This document shows, piece after piece, positions 28,074 to 37,020 of a DNA stretch of 64,000 nt. The translations under genes were made by a program, and so were the position numbers. The number at the start of each line of letters is the position of its first letter. Position 1 is the stretch's first letter. This DNA comes from an uncultured Granulosicoccus sp. (GTDB lineage Bacteria > Pseudomonadota > Gammaproteobacteria > Granulosicoccales > Granulosicoccaceae). Location: positions 99,314 to 163,313 of the forward strand of contig CANLNQ010000016.1 in the NCBI GenBank assembly GCA_947492525.1, written 5' to 3'. The notes beneath the pieces were generated by a model, which saw only the letters and a program-made list of their open reading frames with translations, was not told the origin of the DNA and did not search any database.

Positions 28074-28826
28074 TCAGAAAGTGAAGTGGTAATCCGGATT
28101 GCGCGTCAGGACCCTTTCCAGCGCTCGGAAATGCAGTTCGGCAGCTTCGGCAAGGTCGCGACTGAATTGATCGGCCGTGCGTCGCACGACATCGTCGGGA
28201 ATCACCTTCAGGGGACGGCCGGTTTGCAGAGCCAGCACCTGTTGACGACAGGCACGTTCCAGATAATAGAGATCATCGAAAGCCATGGAGACGCTGGCTC
28301 CGCTGACCACGACACCATGGTTGGCCAGAAACAGGATGTCTATCTCGGGGGCCTTTGCCGCCTTGCGGGCGATGCGTTCTCCTTCCTGGCTATCATGAGC
28401 CAGCCCACCGTACTCGGCTTCCCTGCCAAGCCGGCCGTAGAAGCGGATAGCCGTCTGGTGAGTCATCGGCAGAGTGCCGTCTTCGCCGTCGAGCATGGTC
28501 AGCGTCGTGGCGTAGGGCATGTGGGTGTGCAGCACCACTTTATGTCTGGGATTGGCGCGATGACTGGCGACGTGGATGAACAGCGCGGTATCTTCGACCG
28601 TTCCCTCACCAGAGAGTATCTGGCCATCGGCGTCGATCAGGAGAAGTGATTCTGCCTGAATACATGACCAGTGCACGCCATAGGGGTTGATCAGATAGCG
28701 TTCTTCTTCGCTATCGAGACGCAGGGAGAAATGATTGCAGATGCCTTCATGCAATCCGAAACGTTCGGCCAGTCTGAACGCCAGTGCCAGATCGTTGCGA
28801 TCCTGCTGTTCACTGCTTGAGGACAT
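28074..28826 (-). CDS. Class II aldolase/adducin family protein
   Basis: The 250-residue protein has the class II aldolase fold markers. The zinc-binding pair is in VVLHTHMP (His about 100 and 102), and the third His is in LANHGV (about 170). The early HEGICNHFSLRL segment carries the substrate-loop Asn. A catalytic Glu/Asp cannot be assigned with certainty. It is the first gene of the pxp operon, so its product could handle a metabolite linked to the 5-oxoproline pathway, but no such link is established. Adducin-like, non-aldolase functions are possible. Confidence 0.88.
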   Translation of the reverse strand: MSSSSEQQDRNDLALAFRLAERFGLHEGICNHFSLRLDSEEERYLINPYGVHWSCIQAESLLLIDADGQILSGEGTVEDTALFIHVASHRANPRHKVVLHTHMPYATTLTMLDGEDGTLPMTHQTAIRFYGRLGREAEYGGLAHDSQEGERIARKAAKAPEIDILFLANHGVVVSGASVSMAFDDLYYLERACRQQVLALQTGRPLKVIPDDVVRRTADQFSRDLAEAAELHFRALERVLTRNPDYHFTF

Positions 28827-28866
28827 AGAGGCAGGTGTCCCTGGGATAACGGTGACTAGCGAAAGA

Positions 28867-28893
28867 TCCGAGGACTCGACGCGAGTCCTCGGA
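28867..28893 (-). terminator. Terminator hairpin after the coiled-coil gene
   Basis: TCCGAGGACTCG (28867-28878) pairs perfectly with CGAGTCCTCGGA (28882-28893) over a 3-base loop. On the minus strand it is followed by TCTTTC. It lies nine bases past the stop of the coiled-coil gene. The short U-rich tail is weak, but the 12-base stem is strong. Confidence 0.75.
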
Positions 28894-28901
28894 CCGGGGA
28901 A

Positions 28902-29657
28902 TCAAGCTGTTGCAGCTTCCCGGACTTCTTCGTTTTCATCAGCACCGGCCGTGATTGTCTCGATGTCAGACAACAGCTTGCCTTCGGCCTTCGGCGCTGG
29001 CGCCGCATCGGCATCGCGTGCTTCTGCTTCGTCGGCCCAGGTGCGCAGCTCACGATAGGCGGCAAGCAGAGTGGCAGCCTGTTCCTTCAGCTCGGACAGG
29101 GTTTCCAGCTCTTCCTTCTGTTGCTTGCTTTCTTTCTTCAGCTTGCGATTGGCATCTTCAGCGGCCTTGCGAGCCGTGGCTTCATCAAGTTTCTGCTTCT
29201 TCAGGGTCTTGAGCTTCTTGACGATGTTCTCTGGGGTGTCTGCCAGAGCGACGTTGATCGCCTTGAGTTCCTTCTGCTTCTCTTCGACGGCACGTTTGGC
29301 CTTGCGCAAGGCTTCTGCGTTGTCCTTGCGTCCGACGACGAGTGCCTGCTCGGCAGCCTCTTTTTCGGCGATAGCTGCATCACGCTGATTTTCAGCGTCG
29401 GTGCGTGATTTGATGGTTGCCTTGACTTCGGCTTGCATCTTGCCGATCTCTTCAGAGGCGCGGTTACGAGTTTCCGCCATGTCCGCATCGGCGTTCTCGG
29501 CACGCTTGATAGCGAGGTCGAGTGCATTGCGCAGGTCATCAGCCGTGAAATCATCCTTCAGTTTCAGGGCTTGCGCGGCTTCGTTCATCAGCACTTGCTT
29601 GCTGATGGCCAGGTCTTTCCAAATTCTCAGTTGCTGTTCGCTGTCGGCTTGACTCAC
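28902..29657 (-). CDS. Predicted coiled-coil protein of unknown function
   Basis: I take GTG at 29655-29657 as start because the sequence after it, beginning SQADSEQQLRIWKDLAISKQ, is helical and acidic, while the longer frame (to 29717) adds a non-helical segment. AAGAGA precedes this GTG at a workable distance. The 251 residues are dominated by Lys, Glu, Ala and Leu. From about residue 50 to 200 they form an almost uninterrupted heptad-rich coiled coil (KKLKTLKKQKLDEATARKAAE is one part). The C-terminal 40 residues are Ala- and Glu-rich. There is no signal peptide, membrane helix or known domain. A cytoskeletal, scaffold or spacer role is conceivable but unsupported. Confidence 0.7.
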   Translation of the reverse strand: MSQADSEQQLRIWKDLAISKQVLMNEAAQALKLKDDFTADDLRNALDLAIKRAENADADMAETRNRASEEIGKMQAEVKATIKSRTDAENQRDAAIAEKEAAEQALVVGRKDNAEALRKAKRAVEEKQKELKAINVALADTPENIVKKLKTLKKQKLDEATARKAAEDANRKLKKESKQQKEELETLSELKEQAATLLAAYRELRTWADEAEARDADAAPAPKAEGKLLSDIETITAGADENEEVREAATA

Positions 29658-29954
29658 GTAATAATCTCTTGGACGAAAAGGGTAAAATTCGGGAACGTTC
29701 AGGCTCCCGCAAATCATGTGTGTGTTTTGTGCGCTAGGGCTTCACGGGGCGTCTGTTTGAGGCCGCTTTACAAATTAAAGCCTGAAAACGTATTACCATC
29801 AATTGATTGAGGTGGCTGTTGGATCAGCCTCTGTACAGCCTGTGTGGCCTGAATAACCCGAATTCATTGTGGCGAAGTGATTCTCACTCGGCACAACTAG
29901 CTAGTATACCCAATTTTGGCGCCGCTTTCAGCATTTTGAGCTCATACGACAGCA

Positions 29955-31190
29955 ATGCGTGATCCGATCCTGACATTTCTCCGATTTCTGGGCGGCAATG
30001 CGCGCTGGTTGGCAGGTGGCATTCTGCTGACATTCTTCTCCAGTGTGGGGCAGACATTTTTCATCGCCAGCTTCGCCGGCGACATTCGGTCCGATTTCGA
30101 TCTGACGCATGGTGGCTTCGGCCTGATCTACATGGTGGCGACGCTGGGCAGTGCCGCGACCCTGGTTTTCATCGGTCGCATCGCCGATGACCTGGCCGTG
30201 GTGAAGGTCGCGGTTGGTCTGATCCTGTTGCTGGCCGCCTCCGCCATATTGATGGCAACCGCCCGAAACGTCGCTCTGTTGCTGATTTCCATCTATTTCC
30301 TGCGATTGTTCGGGCAGGGAATGATGTCGCACACCGCCATGGTGGCCATGGGCAAGTGGTTCGTGAAGGAACGTGGCAGGGCCGTGTCGATCACCATCAC
30401 CGGCCACCAGCTGGGCGAGGGAATACTGCCCTTGCTGATCGTGTCATTATTGGCCATGACCAGTTGGCGCAATGCCTGGTTGCTGGCAGCTGCCACGCTG
30501 CTGCTGCTGGCGCTGCCCTTGAGTTATCTGTGGCTGCGTGTGCCGCGCACCCCGTCCATTGCCGATCGTGACAATCAGGAAAGTGGGCGGCAGTGGACGC
30601 GTGCCGAGGTCTTGCGAGACACGCCATTCTGGGTGGTATGCACCGGTGTACTGGCACCGGCCTTCATCGGTACCGCAGTCTTCTTTCATCAGGTGCACCT
30701 CGGCGAGCTCAAGGGCTGGCCGCCCGCGGTGATTGCGGGATCCTTCGCGGTCATGTCGATCACATCGGTCATGGTCGGCCTGGTGACCGGTCAGCTGATC
30801 GATCGGTTCAGTGCGCGCCTGTTGTTGCCGTTCTTTCTGCTGCCCCTGGCCTGCGGCTGTATCGTGCTGTCTCTGGCGGAACACCCCGGCAGCATGTCCT
30901 TCTTCATGTTTCTGCTGGGTTGCTCATACGGCGTATCGAACGCGGTATTCGGGGCCATCTGGCCAGAGGTCTATGGCACCCGGCACCTGGGAGCGGTGCG
31001 TTCAGTCGTCTCGGCGGCCATGGTGTTTGCATCGGCACTCGGGCCGGGGCTGACAGGTTGGCTGATTGATGCGGGAATCGGCTTCGAACGGCAGTTGCTG
31101 GTCATGAGTGCCTATTGCGTCGTCACGATGCTGATGCTGTTTCCGGTTTCTCGCACGCTGCAGCGGCGGCAAAGGCCGTTGCAGGTCTGA
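29955..31190 (+). CDS. Major facilitator superfamily transporter
   Basis: The 411-residue protein has twelve predicted membrane helices in two halves. An MFS motif A-like loop, FIGRIADDLAV, lies between helices 2 and 3. MSHTAMVAMGKWFVKERGRAVS in the first half recalls the oxalate/formate or monocarboxylate subgroup (OFA). Substrate cannot be predicted further. It has no co-directional neighbour and is divergent from the coiled-coil gene by about 300 bases, which should contain both promoters. Confidence 0.88.
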   Translation: MRDPILTFLRFLGGNARWLAGGILLTFFSSVGQTFFIASFAGDIRSDFDLTHGGFGLIYMVATLGSAATLVFIGRIADDLAVVKVAVGLILLLAASAILMATARNVALLLISIYFLRLFGQGMMSHTAMVAMGKWFVKERGRAVSITITGHQLGEGILPLLIVSLLAMTSWRNAWLLAAATLLLLALPLSYLWLRVPRTPSIADRDNQESGRQWTRAEVLRDTPFWVVCTGVLAPAFIGTAVFFHQVHLGELKGWPPAVIAGSFAVMSITSVMVGLVTGQLIDRFSARLLLPFFLLPLACGCIVLSLAEHPGSMSFFMFLLGCSYGVSNAVFGAIWPEVYGTRHLGAVRSVVSAAMVFASALGPGLTGWLIDAGIGFERQLLVMSAYCVVTMLMLFPVSRTLQRRQRPLQV

Positions 31191-31306
31191 TCCATGCAGA
31201 GTGACGGCTGTGGCAGCTCGCTCTCAAGGCATGCCCGATAGCTTTTCGAGCTCGCGTCTGGCTGCCTGGCGACTCGCTGAATCAACGCTTTGTATGAAAC
31301 AGTACA

Positions 31307-32251
31307 CTAGATGATGCCGCTCTTGACCAGATACAGATAGGCGGTGACAGTCACCACGGATACCAGGGTGCTGAGCACGACCGCACTGGAAGCGCGCTCT
31401 TCCCAGACGCTGTATTGCTGGGCAATCACGAAGACATTGGTTGCTGACGGCAGAGCGGCCAGAAGCACTGCGGCGTGCAGCCAGACCGGATCCAGACCGG
31501 GCACCGTGCTGAGCAACAGGTAGACCAGCAAGGGGTGTAGCAGCAACTTCACGGGTATGAGGTAGCCCAGCTCTACCGGAATACGCTTCAATGGCCGCAA
31601 GGCTGCCGTGACACCCATGGCAAACAGTGCGCAGGGGGCCGCAGCAGCGGCAGCGTTTGCCAGTAGCTGATCGATCGCCGCCGGTGGTCTGAATTCAAAC
31701 CAGGCAGCGCCGATACCTGCCATGGTCGCCAGGATGAAGGGGTGACTGATGATCTTCACGATGATGCCGACGATCAGTTTGCCGACGGCCTTTCGGCGTG
31801 AATCGCCAAGCGCCATCAGAGTGGGGGCCAGGGTGAAGTGCATGGCATTGTCCAGACAGAACACCAGTGCCACTGGAACGCCGGCCTGCGGGCCGAATGC
31901 GGCAATCGCCAGCGGCGGGCCCATATAGCCGATATTGCCATAGGCACCGGCGAAACCCTGCACGGTGGCCGTGCGCGTATCGCTCTTGCGCAGCACTCTG
32001 GCAATCAGAAAGCACAGCACGAAGATCAGGAAGGTGCTCAGGCTTGTATTGAAAAGAAATCGGCCATTGGCAAATTCGGACACCGGTGTGGTCGCCAGCA
32101 ATCTGAAGAACAGGGCCGGCAAGGCGATATACAGAATGAAGAAGTTCAGCCAGGCCAGACCCTCGAGCGGTATCTTCTTCAGCCGCCCTGACAGGTAGCC
32201 GAGAAAGACCAGGCCGAACAGGGGCAGAACCAGACCAGCTACCTGAAACAT
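31307..32251 (-). CDS. AEC family transporter (auxin efflux carrier superfamily)
   Basis: The 314-residue protein has about ten hydrophobic helices in two inverted five-helix halves. FLGYLSGRLKKIPLEGLAWLN near the start and the crossover regions GNIGYMGPPLAI and ALPSATNVFVIAQQY are typical of bacterial AEC carriers. Bacterial members carry organic acids such as malate or malonate. It follows the FAD-linked oxidase gene by 49 bases on the same strand, suggesting that it moves the oxidase substrate or product. Confidence 0.9.
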   Translation of the reverse strand: MFQVAGLVLPLFGLVFLGYLSGRLKKIPLEGLAWLNFFILYIALPALFFRLLATTPVSEFANGRFLFNTSLSTFLIFVLCFLIARVLRKSDTRTATVQGFAGAYGNIGYMGPPLAIAAFGPQAGVPVALVFCLDNAMHFTLAPTLMALGDSRRKAVGKLIVGIIVKIISHPFILATMAGIGAAWFEFRPPAAIDQLLANAAAAAAPCALFAMGVTAALRPLKRIPVELGYLIPVKLLLHPLLVYLLLSTVPGLDPVWLHAAVLLAALPSATNVFVIAQQYSVWEERASSAVVLSTLVSVVTVTAYLYLVKSGII

Positions 32252-32300
32252 GGGAACAGCTCCTGAATGGGCTCTGGCGTATCAGACAGGCAAGGCAGCT

Positions 32301-33713
32301 TCAATCGATGACCTTGCCCGGGTTGAGAATGCCTGACGGGTCCAGACTGTGTTTCAGGCATTGCATCAGCGAGATCTCGGCAGCACTGCGTGACAGTGCC
32401 AGATACGGCTTCTTGGACAGGCCGATACCGTGTTCGGCGGAAACCGACCCGCCAAGCGATTGCAGGGGCTGGTAGATCAGCTGGTTGCTGTATTCATGCC
32501 ATCTGGCCTTGTCCTGCTCATCGAGGCCCTCGGCTGCAGGCGGGGCTACCAGTACGTGCAGGTTGCCATCGGCCAGATGGCCGTAGACATACAGAATGAC
32601 CTCCGGCCAGCGAAGTTGCAGCTCTGCGGTGACATTGTCGATGTAGCCCTGCATGTCGGTGATGGGCAGGCTGATGTCATAGACAAAGACCGGATCGTGC
32701 TGTAGCGCTCTATCGATATGCTCGCGGATATGCCAGATGTTCTGTCGCTCACGTTCGGACTGCACGATGACTGCATCGGTCATGAGTTCATCTTCAAGAG
32801 CGCTGCCCAGAGCCAGTTCAAAGTTGCTGGCGATGTCATCCGGGTCTGTTCCACGCGATTCCACGATGGCATACACGGTATGGTCTCGGGGCAATGGCGA
32901 TTGACTGCTGCCTTCGTGTTCCGGATTGGTATTGAGGGCATAGAACGGTTGCCAGATGACTTCGAAGGCGTCCAGGGTACCGTTGAGGCTGTGGCTCAGG
33001 TGGGTCAGGGTGCGGGTGACCTGTTCAAAGTGATCGAAGGCGAGCAGTGCGGTTGCTACCGCCGGCGTGGCAGGGCGCAGGCGCAACACCGCACGGGTGA
33101 TCACCCCCAGCGTGCCTTCGCTGCCGATGAACAGCTGCTTGAGATCGTAACCTGCGTTGTTCTTCATCATGCGGTTCAGCGAAGACAGGACAGTGCCGTC
33201 GGCCAGAACGACTTCCAGGCCCAGAACCTGTTCGCGGGTCATGCCATAACGCAAGACGGACAGACCACCGGCATTGGTTGAAATATTGCCACCGATGGTG
33301 CAGGAACCGCGCGCACCAAGATCGATGGCCAGCTGTAGCCCGGCTTTCTCGGCAGCTTGCTGAACATTCTGCAAGACAGCGCCTGCGCCGACGCATACCG
33401 TGCGACCGGTGACATCGACCGCTTCGATGCCGTTCATGCGCTCGGTGGAAAGGACCAGATCGTTGCTGGTACTGATGTGCCCGTTCACCAGGCCGGTGAC
33501 GCCACCGTGTGTGACCACGACCTGACCCGCTTCGTGGCACGCCTTGAGAACGGCGGCCGTCTGCGCCGTATCCGCAGGTCGCACGATGGCCGCCGCTGTC
33601 AGCGGTGACGGGTCCCAGAAATGCGTCGCACGGGTAGTGACCTCCGCACCGGTGAGCACATGCTCAGGTCCGACGATCTGCGCCAGCTGTGAAAATAGCG
33701 TGTCTCTATCCAT
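32301..33713 (-). CDS. FAD-binding oxidase, GlcD/D-lactate dehydrogenase type
   Basis: The 470-residue flavoenzyme has an N-terminal PCMH-type FAD domain with VVVTHGGVTGLVNGH, GARGSCTIGGNISTNAGG and LFIGSEGTLGVIT. The C-terminal FAD-oxidase domain has YGHLADGNLHV and SAEHGIGLSKKPYL, plus a final DPSGILNPGKVI. These fit enzymes oxidising D-2-hydroxy acids (D-lactate, glycolate, D-2-hydroxyglutarate). No Fe-S (GlcF-type) partner is adjacent. The AEC carrier gene lies downstream in a likely two-gene operon. Confidence 0.92.
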   Translation of the reverse strand: MDRDTLFSQLAQIVGPEHVLTGAEVTTRATHFWDPSPLTAAAIVRPADTAQTAAVLKACHEAGQVVVTHGGVTGLVNGHISTSNDLVLSTERMNGIEAVDVTGRTVCVGAGAVLQNVQQAAEKAGLQLAIDLGARGSCTIGGNISTNAGGLSVLRYGMTREQVLGLEVVLADGTVLSSLNRMMKNNAGYDLKQLFIGSEGTLGVITRAVLRLRPATPAVATALLAFDHFEQVTRTLTHLSHSLNGTLDAFEVIWQPFYALNTNPEHEGSSQSPLPRDHTVYAIVESRGTDPDDIASNFELALGSALEDELMTDAVIVQSERERQNIWHIREHIDRALQHDPVFVYDISLPITDMQGYIDNVTAELQLRWPEVILYVYGHLADGNLHVLVAPPAAEGLDEQDKARWHEYSNQLIYQPLQSLGGSVSAEHGIGLSKKPYLALSRSAAEISLMQCLKHSLDPSGILNPGKVID

Positions 33714-34193
33714 GGAGTCTGTCTGTCATTGTTTGCGAGAAGATCGTGACGCCGGCAACGGTCTGCTGACTGGTCTGATGACAGCCGACAATCAGCTCAT
33801 GCCTGCCATGGGGGTCGTTTGCTGCCACGGATCATCTTCTGAGGTATAGCGCAGTATTGTAGCGCTGTAGGAGGCGTTTGGTTTCCGGCACGTTGAGGTG
33901 GGTGACAGCAGACACGTCTTCAACCGGTCAGGTCGGCTATCCGTTTTTGCGGATCATGTCAAGTAATCGACTGATTCTTGCCAGCGGATTACCGTTTCCT
34001 GCCCAGTAGAACGGGCTTTTGCGTGTGTTACGCGGCATACCCGTTGCAACGGAGCAGCACGAAGAATTCACCAGCACTGCCTTTGGCATGCCCTGTGTCG
34101 GGCCTTGCCGATCCGTGACGGCGGGGCCGGATTCACAGGTTCAATGGTATCGGCCTGGCCGAGACCGTTCGGGGATGAGAGACGCGCTCTACA
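33714..34193. other. 480-base gap between the oxidase and HlyD-type genes
   Basis: The flanking genes are divergent, so both promoters should be here. I see no convincing open frame, tRNA or known RNA element. A few short frames cross it without ribosome binding sites. Confidence 0.5.
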
Positions 34194-35111
34194 ATGAACA
34201 AGACAGATCAAGATTCGTTTGAAAAAGGCCGGAGCCATCGTGCCTCATGCAAGCCTTCCAGTCCGGGCTGGCGACAGAATGCCTTGCTGGGACTCGGGGC
34301 CGTCCTGAGTATCGGGGCACTGATGGCCGGACTTGTCCCCAGTTCGCGTGCATCGCTGGAAGTGCTGTCGGACATGGATTGCGTGATAGAGCCCAGCGCC
34401 ACCGTCGATCTGGGCTCGGCCGTGCCGGGCCTGATCGCCCACAGCTACTTCGATCGCAGTGACTTTGTCAGCAAGGGCACGGTGATGGCGCAGCTGGAGA
34501 GTGATGTAGAGCGAGTGGCATTGGCGATTGCCCGGCAAGTGGCCAGCAGTTCGACAGCGATGGACCTGCGCAAGGTCACTGCAGGCTTTGGGGAGCGGAC
34601 CCGGGCGCGCAACGAACAGTTGCTGAAAACGTCGGGTGTTTCTCTTCAGGTGGTGGATCAGGTGAGCACCGAGGCACGCATTGCCAGCCTGCAGGTTCAG
34701 CGGGAAAGGGAGAGTCAGCGCCTGGCGGAGCTGGACGTCGAGCGTGCGGAGGCCACGTTGGCAAGACGGCTGATACGCAGTCCGATCGATGGCAGTGTGG
34801 TTCAGATGTACAAGCGCGCCGGAGAATACGTCGATAGCGATCCGGTGTATCAGATAGCGCAGCTTGATCCCTTGAATGTCGAGGTCATCGTGCCGGTCGA
34901 GTATCTGGGAAATCTGTCATCCGGCATGGTTGCAGCCATTACCATTGATGTTCCCGGTTTCGAGAATCAGGTGTTGTCGGCGGCGGTGCGGCGGATCGAT
35001 GCCGTGGCGGACGCAGCCAGTGCCACCTATGGTGTACGGCTGGTTCTGGAGAACCCGGACATGAAGATTCCCAGTGGGGTGCGCTGCCAGATCGATTTCC
35101 TGGCGTCCTGA
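34194..35111 (+). CDS. Efflux-type periplasmic adaptor subunit (HlyD/RND membrane fusion protein family), orphan
   Basis: The 305-residue protein has a short basic N-terminus, a membrane anchor (about residues 29-48), a split biotinyl-lipoyl-like region (GSAVPGLIAHSYFDRSDFVSKGTVMAQLES and later LIRSPIDGSVVQMYKRAGEYVDSD), and a helical hairpin of about 90 residues between them. Beta-barrel strands follow, ending VRCQIDFLAS. This is the usual membrane-fusion-protein order, with a short hairpin. No inner-membrane pump or outer-membrane channel is adjacent. It may serve a pump encoded elsewhere or a different envelope role. It is convergent with btuD. Confidence 0.82.
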   Translation: MNKTDQDSFEKGRSHRASCKPSSPGWRQNALLGLGAVLSIGALMAGLVPSSRASLEVLSDMDCVIEPSATVDLGSAVPGLIAHSYFDRSDFVSKGTVMAQLESDVERVALAIARQVASSSTAMDLRKVTAGFGERTRARNEQLLKTSGVSLQVVDQVSTEARIASLQVQRERESQRLAELDVERAEATLARRLIRSPIDGSVVQMYKRAGEYVDSDPVYQIAQLDPLNVEVIVPVEYLGNLSSGMVAAITIDVPGFENQVLSAAVRRIDAVADAASATYGVRLVLENPDMKIPSGVRCQIDFLAS

Positions 35112-35185
35112 CGGAAAGGTCGGGTCTGCAAGGCCACCATTGTCCCGATGGCACCGGTGCCGCATGAGTTTTGAACGCGTCTTGC

Positions 35186-35980
35186 TCAGGTCTTGCCGTG
35201 CTGTTTCAGCAGTTGATCAGGGACGATCCAGGGCACTGACTCGCAGCCGCTGATCACACTGACGCCATAGACATCTGCCAGATTCTGCGCGCTCAGCACC
35301 TCGGCGACACTGCCGGATGCCACGATTCGGCCCTGATGCATCATGTACAGACGGTCACAGTAACGGGCCGCCAGCGACAGGTCGTGCATGACCACGATTG
35401 CCGAGCGTCGCTCCTGTGAAAATCCGCGCAGCAGTTGCATTGTCTGTAACTGATGGCCCAGGTCCAGATTGGAAATGGGCTCATCCGCGAACAGCAATGT
35501 GGGCTCTGCTGCCAGTGCGCGGGCCAGCAGCACTCTTGCCCGTTCGCCGCCGGAGAGCGTTGTCACCTGCTGGTGTCGCAGGGCCTGGCAATCACAGAGG
35601 CTCAGCGCGTTTTCCACAGCCTGCCTGTCCGTATCACTCGCTCGACACCATACCGGCAGATGTGGAATCCGGCCCAGCATCACCAGTCGTTCCACGGTGA
35701 CGGGCCAGTGTATGGTCCCGGATTGTTCCACCCAGCCCATCTGCAGCGCGCGCTCATTGGCACCGATGCTGTGCAGGGGTCGCCCATCGATGCTGATGGT
35801 GCCGCTGACCTTTCTATCGATACCGGCAAGCGCCGAGAGTAATGTGGACTTTCCGGCCCCATTGGGGCCTATCAAGCCGACCAGTTCACCAGCGGCAACC
35901 TGCAGGCGGACATCGTCCACCAGTGCTCGCCCGGCGCGATGCACACTGACTGAGTCGGCTTCGAGACGCATCTGGATCAT
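35186..35980 (-). CDS. btuD: Vitamin B12 ABC transporter ATP-binding protein (BtuD/FecE type)
   Basis: The 264-residue ATPase has Walker A GPNGAGKST (about residues 38-46), signature LSGGERARVLLARAL (142-156), and Walker B TLLFADEPISNLD. This is the FecE/BtuD/HmuV family that serves FecCD-type permeases. It lies 10 bases after the permease gene in a minus-strand operon that begins with a cobalamin riboswitch and a BtuB-like receptor. That context is why I call it a B12 rather than an iron-chelate importer. Confidence 0.85.
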   Translation of the reverse strand: MIQMRLEADSVSVHRAGRALVDDVRLQVAAGELVGLIGPNGAGKSTLLSALAGIDRKVSGTISIDGRPLHSIGANERALQMGWVEQSGTIHWPVTVERLVMLGRIPHLPVWCRASDTDRQAVENALSLCDCQALRHQQVTTLSGGERARVLLARALAAEPTLLFADEPISNLDLGHQLQTMQLLRGFSQERRSAIVVMHDLSLAARYCDRLYMMHQGRIVASGSVAEVLSAQNLADVYGVSVISGCESVPWIVPDQLLKQHGKT

Positions 35981-35990
35981 TCGGGGCGGC

Positions 35991-36962
35991 TCAGGACAGA
36001 TAGTTCCTGCGACTGCGCAGGATCAGGACGAGAAAGAAGGGTGCTCCCACCAGTGCTGTCAGAACACCGACCTTGAGCGGGACGGGCAAGGCACCGTGCA
36101 AGGCGATGAGTCGCACGCCGATATCGGCCGCAAGCAACATCAAGGCGCCACCCAGGGCCGCCAGTGGCAGCAATCGACCAGGTTGATGATTCGCCAGAGG
36201 GCGCAGCAGATGTGGCACAACCAATCCGATGAAGCCGATCATGCCGGTCGTGGCCACGGCTGCGCCGACGCACAGCGAGACGGCGATGAATATTCGCCAG
36301 GACGTCAGCTGGGTGTTGATCCCCATGCTGCGGGCTGTGCGTTCACCCAGAGTCAGCGCGTCCAGTGAGCGGCCCACGCCCGCCAGCAGCAACCAGCCGG
36401 CAACCGTGCAGGGCAGCATGAGCCACAGGTCCTGAAGACTGCGATCGGCCAGATCGCCGAGAGTCCAGAGCACCAGCTCGCGTACTGCGAACGGGCTGGG
36501 GGCCAGATTGAGCAATAGCGAGAGCAGGGCCGCTGCCAGCGCATTGATGGCAACACCGGCCAGTATCAAGGTGCTGACCGATGAGTCCCGGCCAGCCAGC
36601 AGATAGACCAGACCCGTGGCCGTCAGGGCACCCAGCATGCCTGCCAGAGGCACGCTTTGCGGGTGCCAGATACCACTGAAAAAATACAAGGCTGTTACAG
36701 CTCCGAGCGCTGCACCACTGGCACTGCCCACCAGCCCCGGACTGGCCAGGGGGTTTTGCAGCAGTCCCTGCATGGCCGCACCGGACAGCCCCAGAGACGT
36801 ACCGGCAATCACCGCAATCAGGGTGCGAGGCAAACGTATTTCGCGCACGATAACCGCTGTCACGGAGTCTGGATCAGTGAATGGCAGACTGAATGCCTGC
36901 CACGGACTGATCCATTGTTGTCCCAGACACAGGCTCACCACAGCAAGCAGCACTACCGCCAA
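35991..36962 (-). CDS. btuC: Vitamin B12 ABC transporter permease (BtuC/FecCD type)
   Basis: The 323-residue permease has about nine to ten hydrophobic helices with FecCD signatures: EIRLPRTLIAVIAGTSLGLSGAAMQG, LASPGLVGSASGAALGA, and the late GMIGFIGLVVPHLLR motif. The start used is a TTG; CTG or TTG codons upstream are possible, and no ATG gives a better start. The gene follows the lipoprotein gene by 58 bases. The riboswitch at the head of the operon supports cobalamin as the cargo. No btuF gene for the usual periplasmic binding protein is in the operon. Confidence 0.85.
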   Translation of the reverse strand: MAVVLLAVVSLCLGQQWISPWQAFSLPFTDPDSVTAVIVREIRLPRTLIAVIAGTSLGLSGAAMQGLLQNPLASPGLVGSASGAALGAVTALYFFSGIWHPQSVPLAGMLGALTATGLVYLLAGRDSSVSTLILAGVAINALAAALLSLLLNLAPSPFAVRELVLWTLGDLADRSLQDLWLMLPCTVAGWLLLAGVGRSLDALTLGERTARSMGINTQLTSWRIFIAVSLCVGAAVATTGMIGFIGLVVPHLLRPLANHQPGRLLPLAALGGALMLLAADIGVRLIALHGALPVPLKVGVLTALVGAPFFLVLILRSRRNYLS

Positions 36963-37020
36963 CGCCAGCAGTGAACAGATTCGTCCGTGGTGTGAGCCTG
37001 TGTTCAGGACCGTCTCAGCC

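Noticed and set aside
35469..36368. Plus-strand open frame of 299 codons opposite btuC and btuD
   Set aside because: Low-complexity shadow of the ABC genes; all conserved motifs are on the minus strand.
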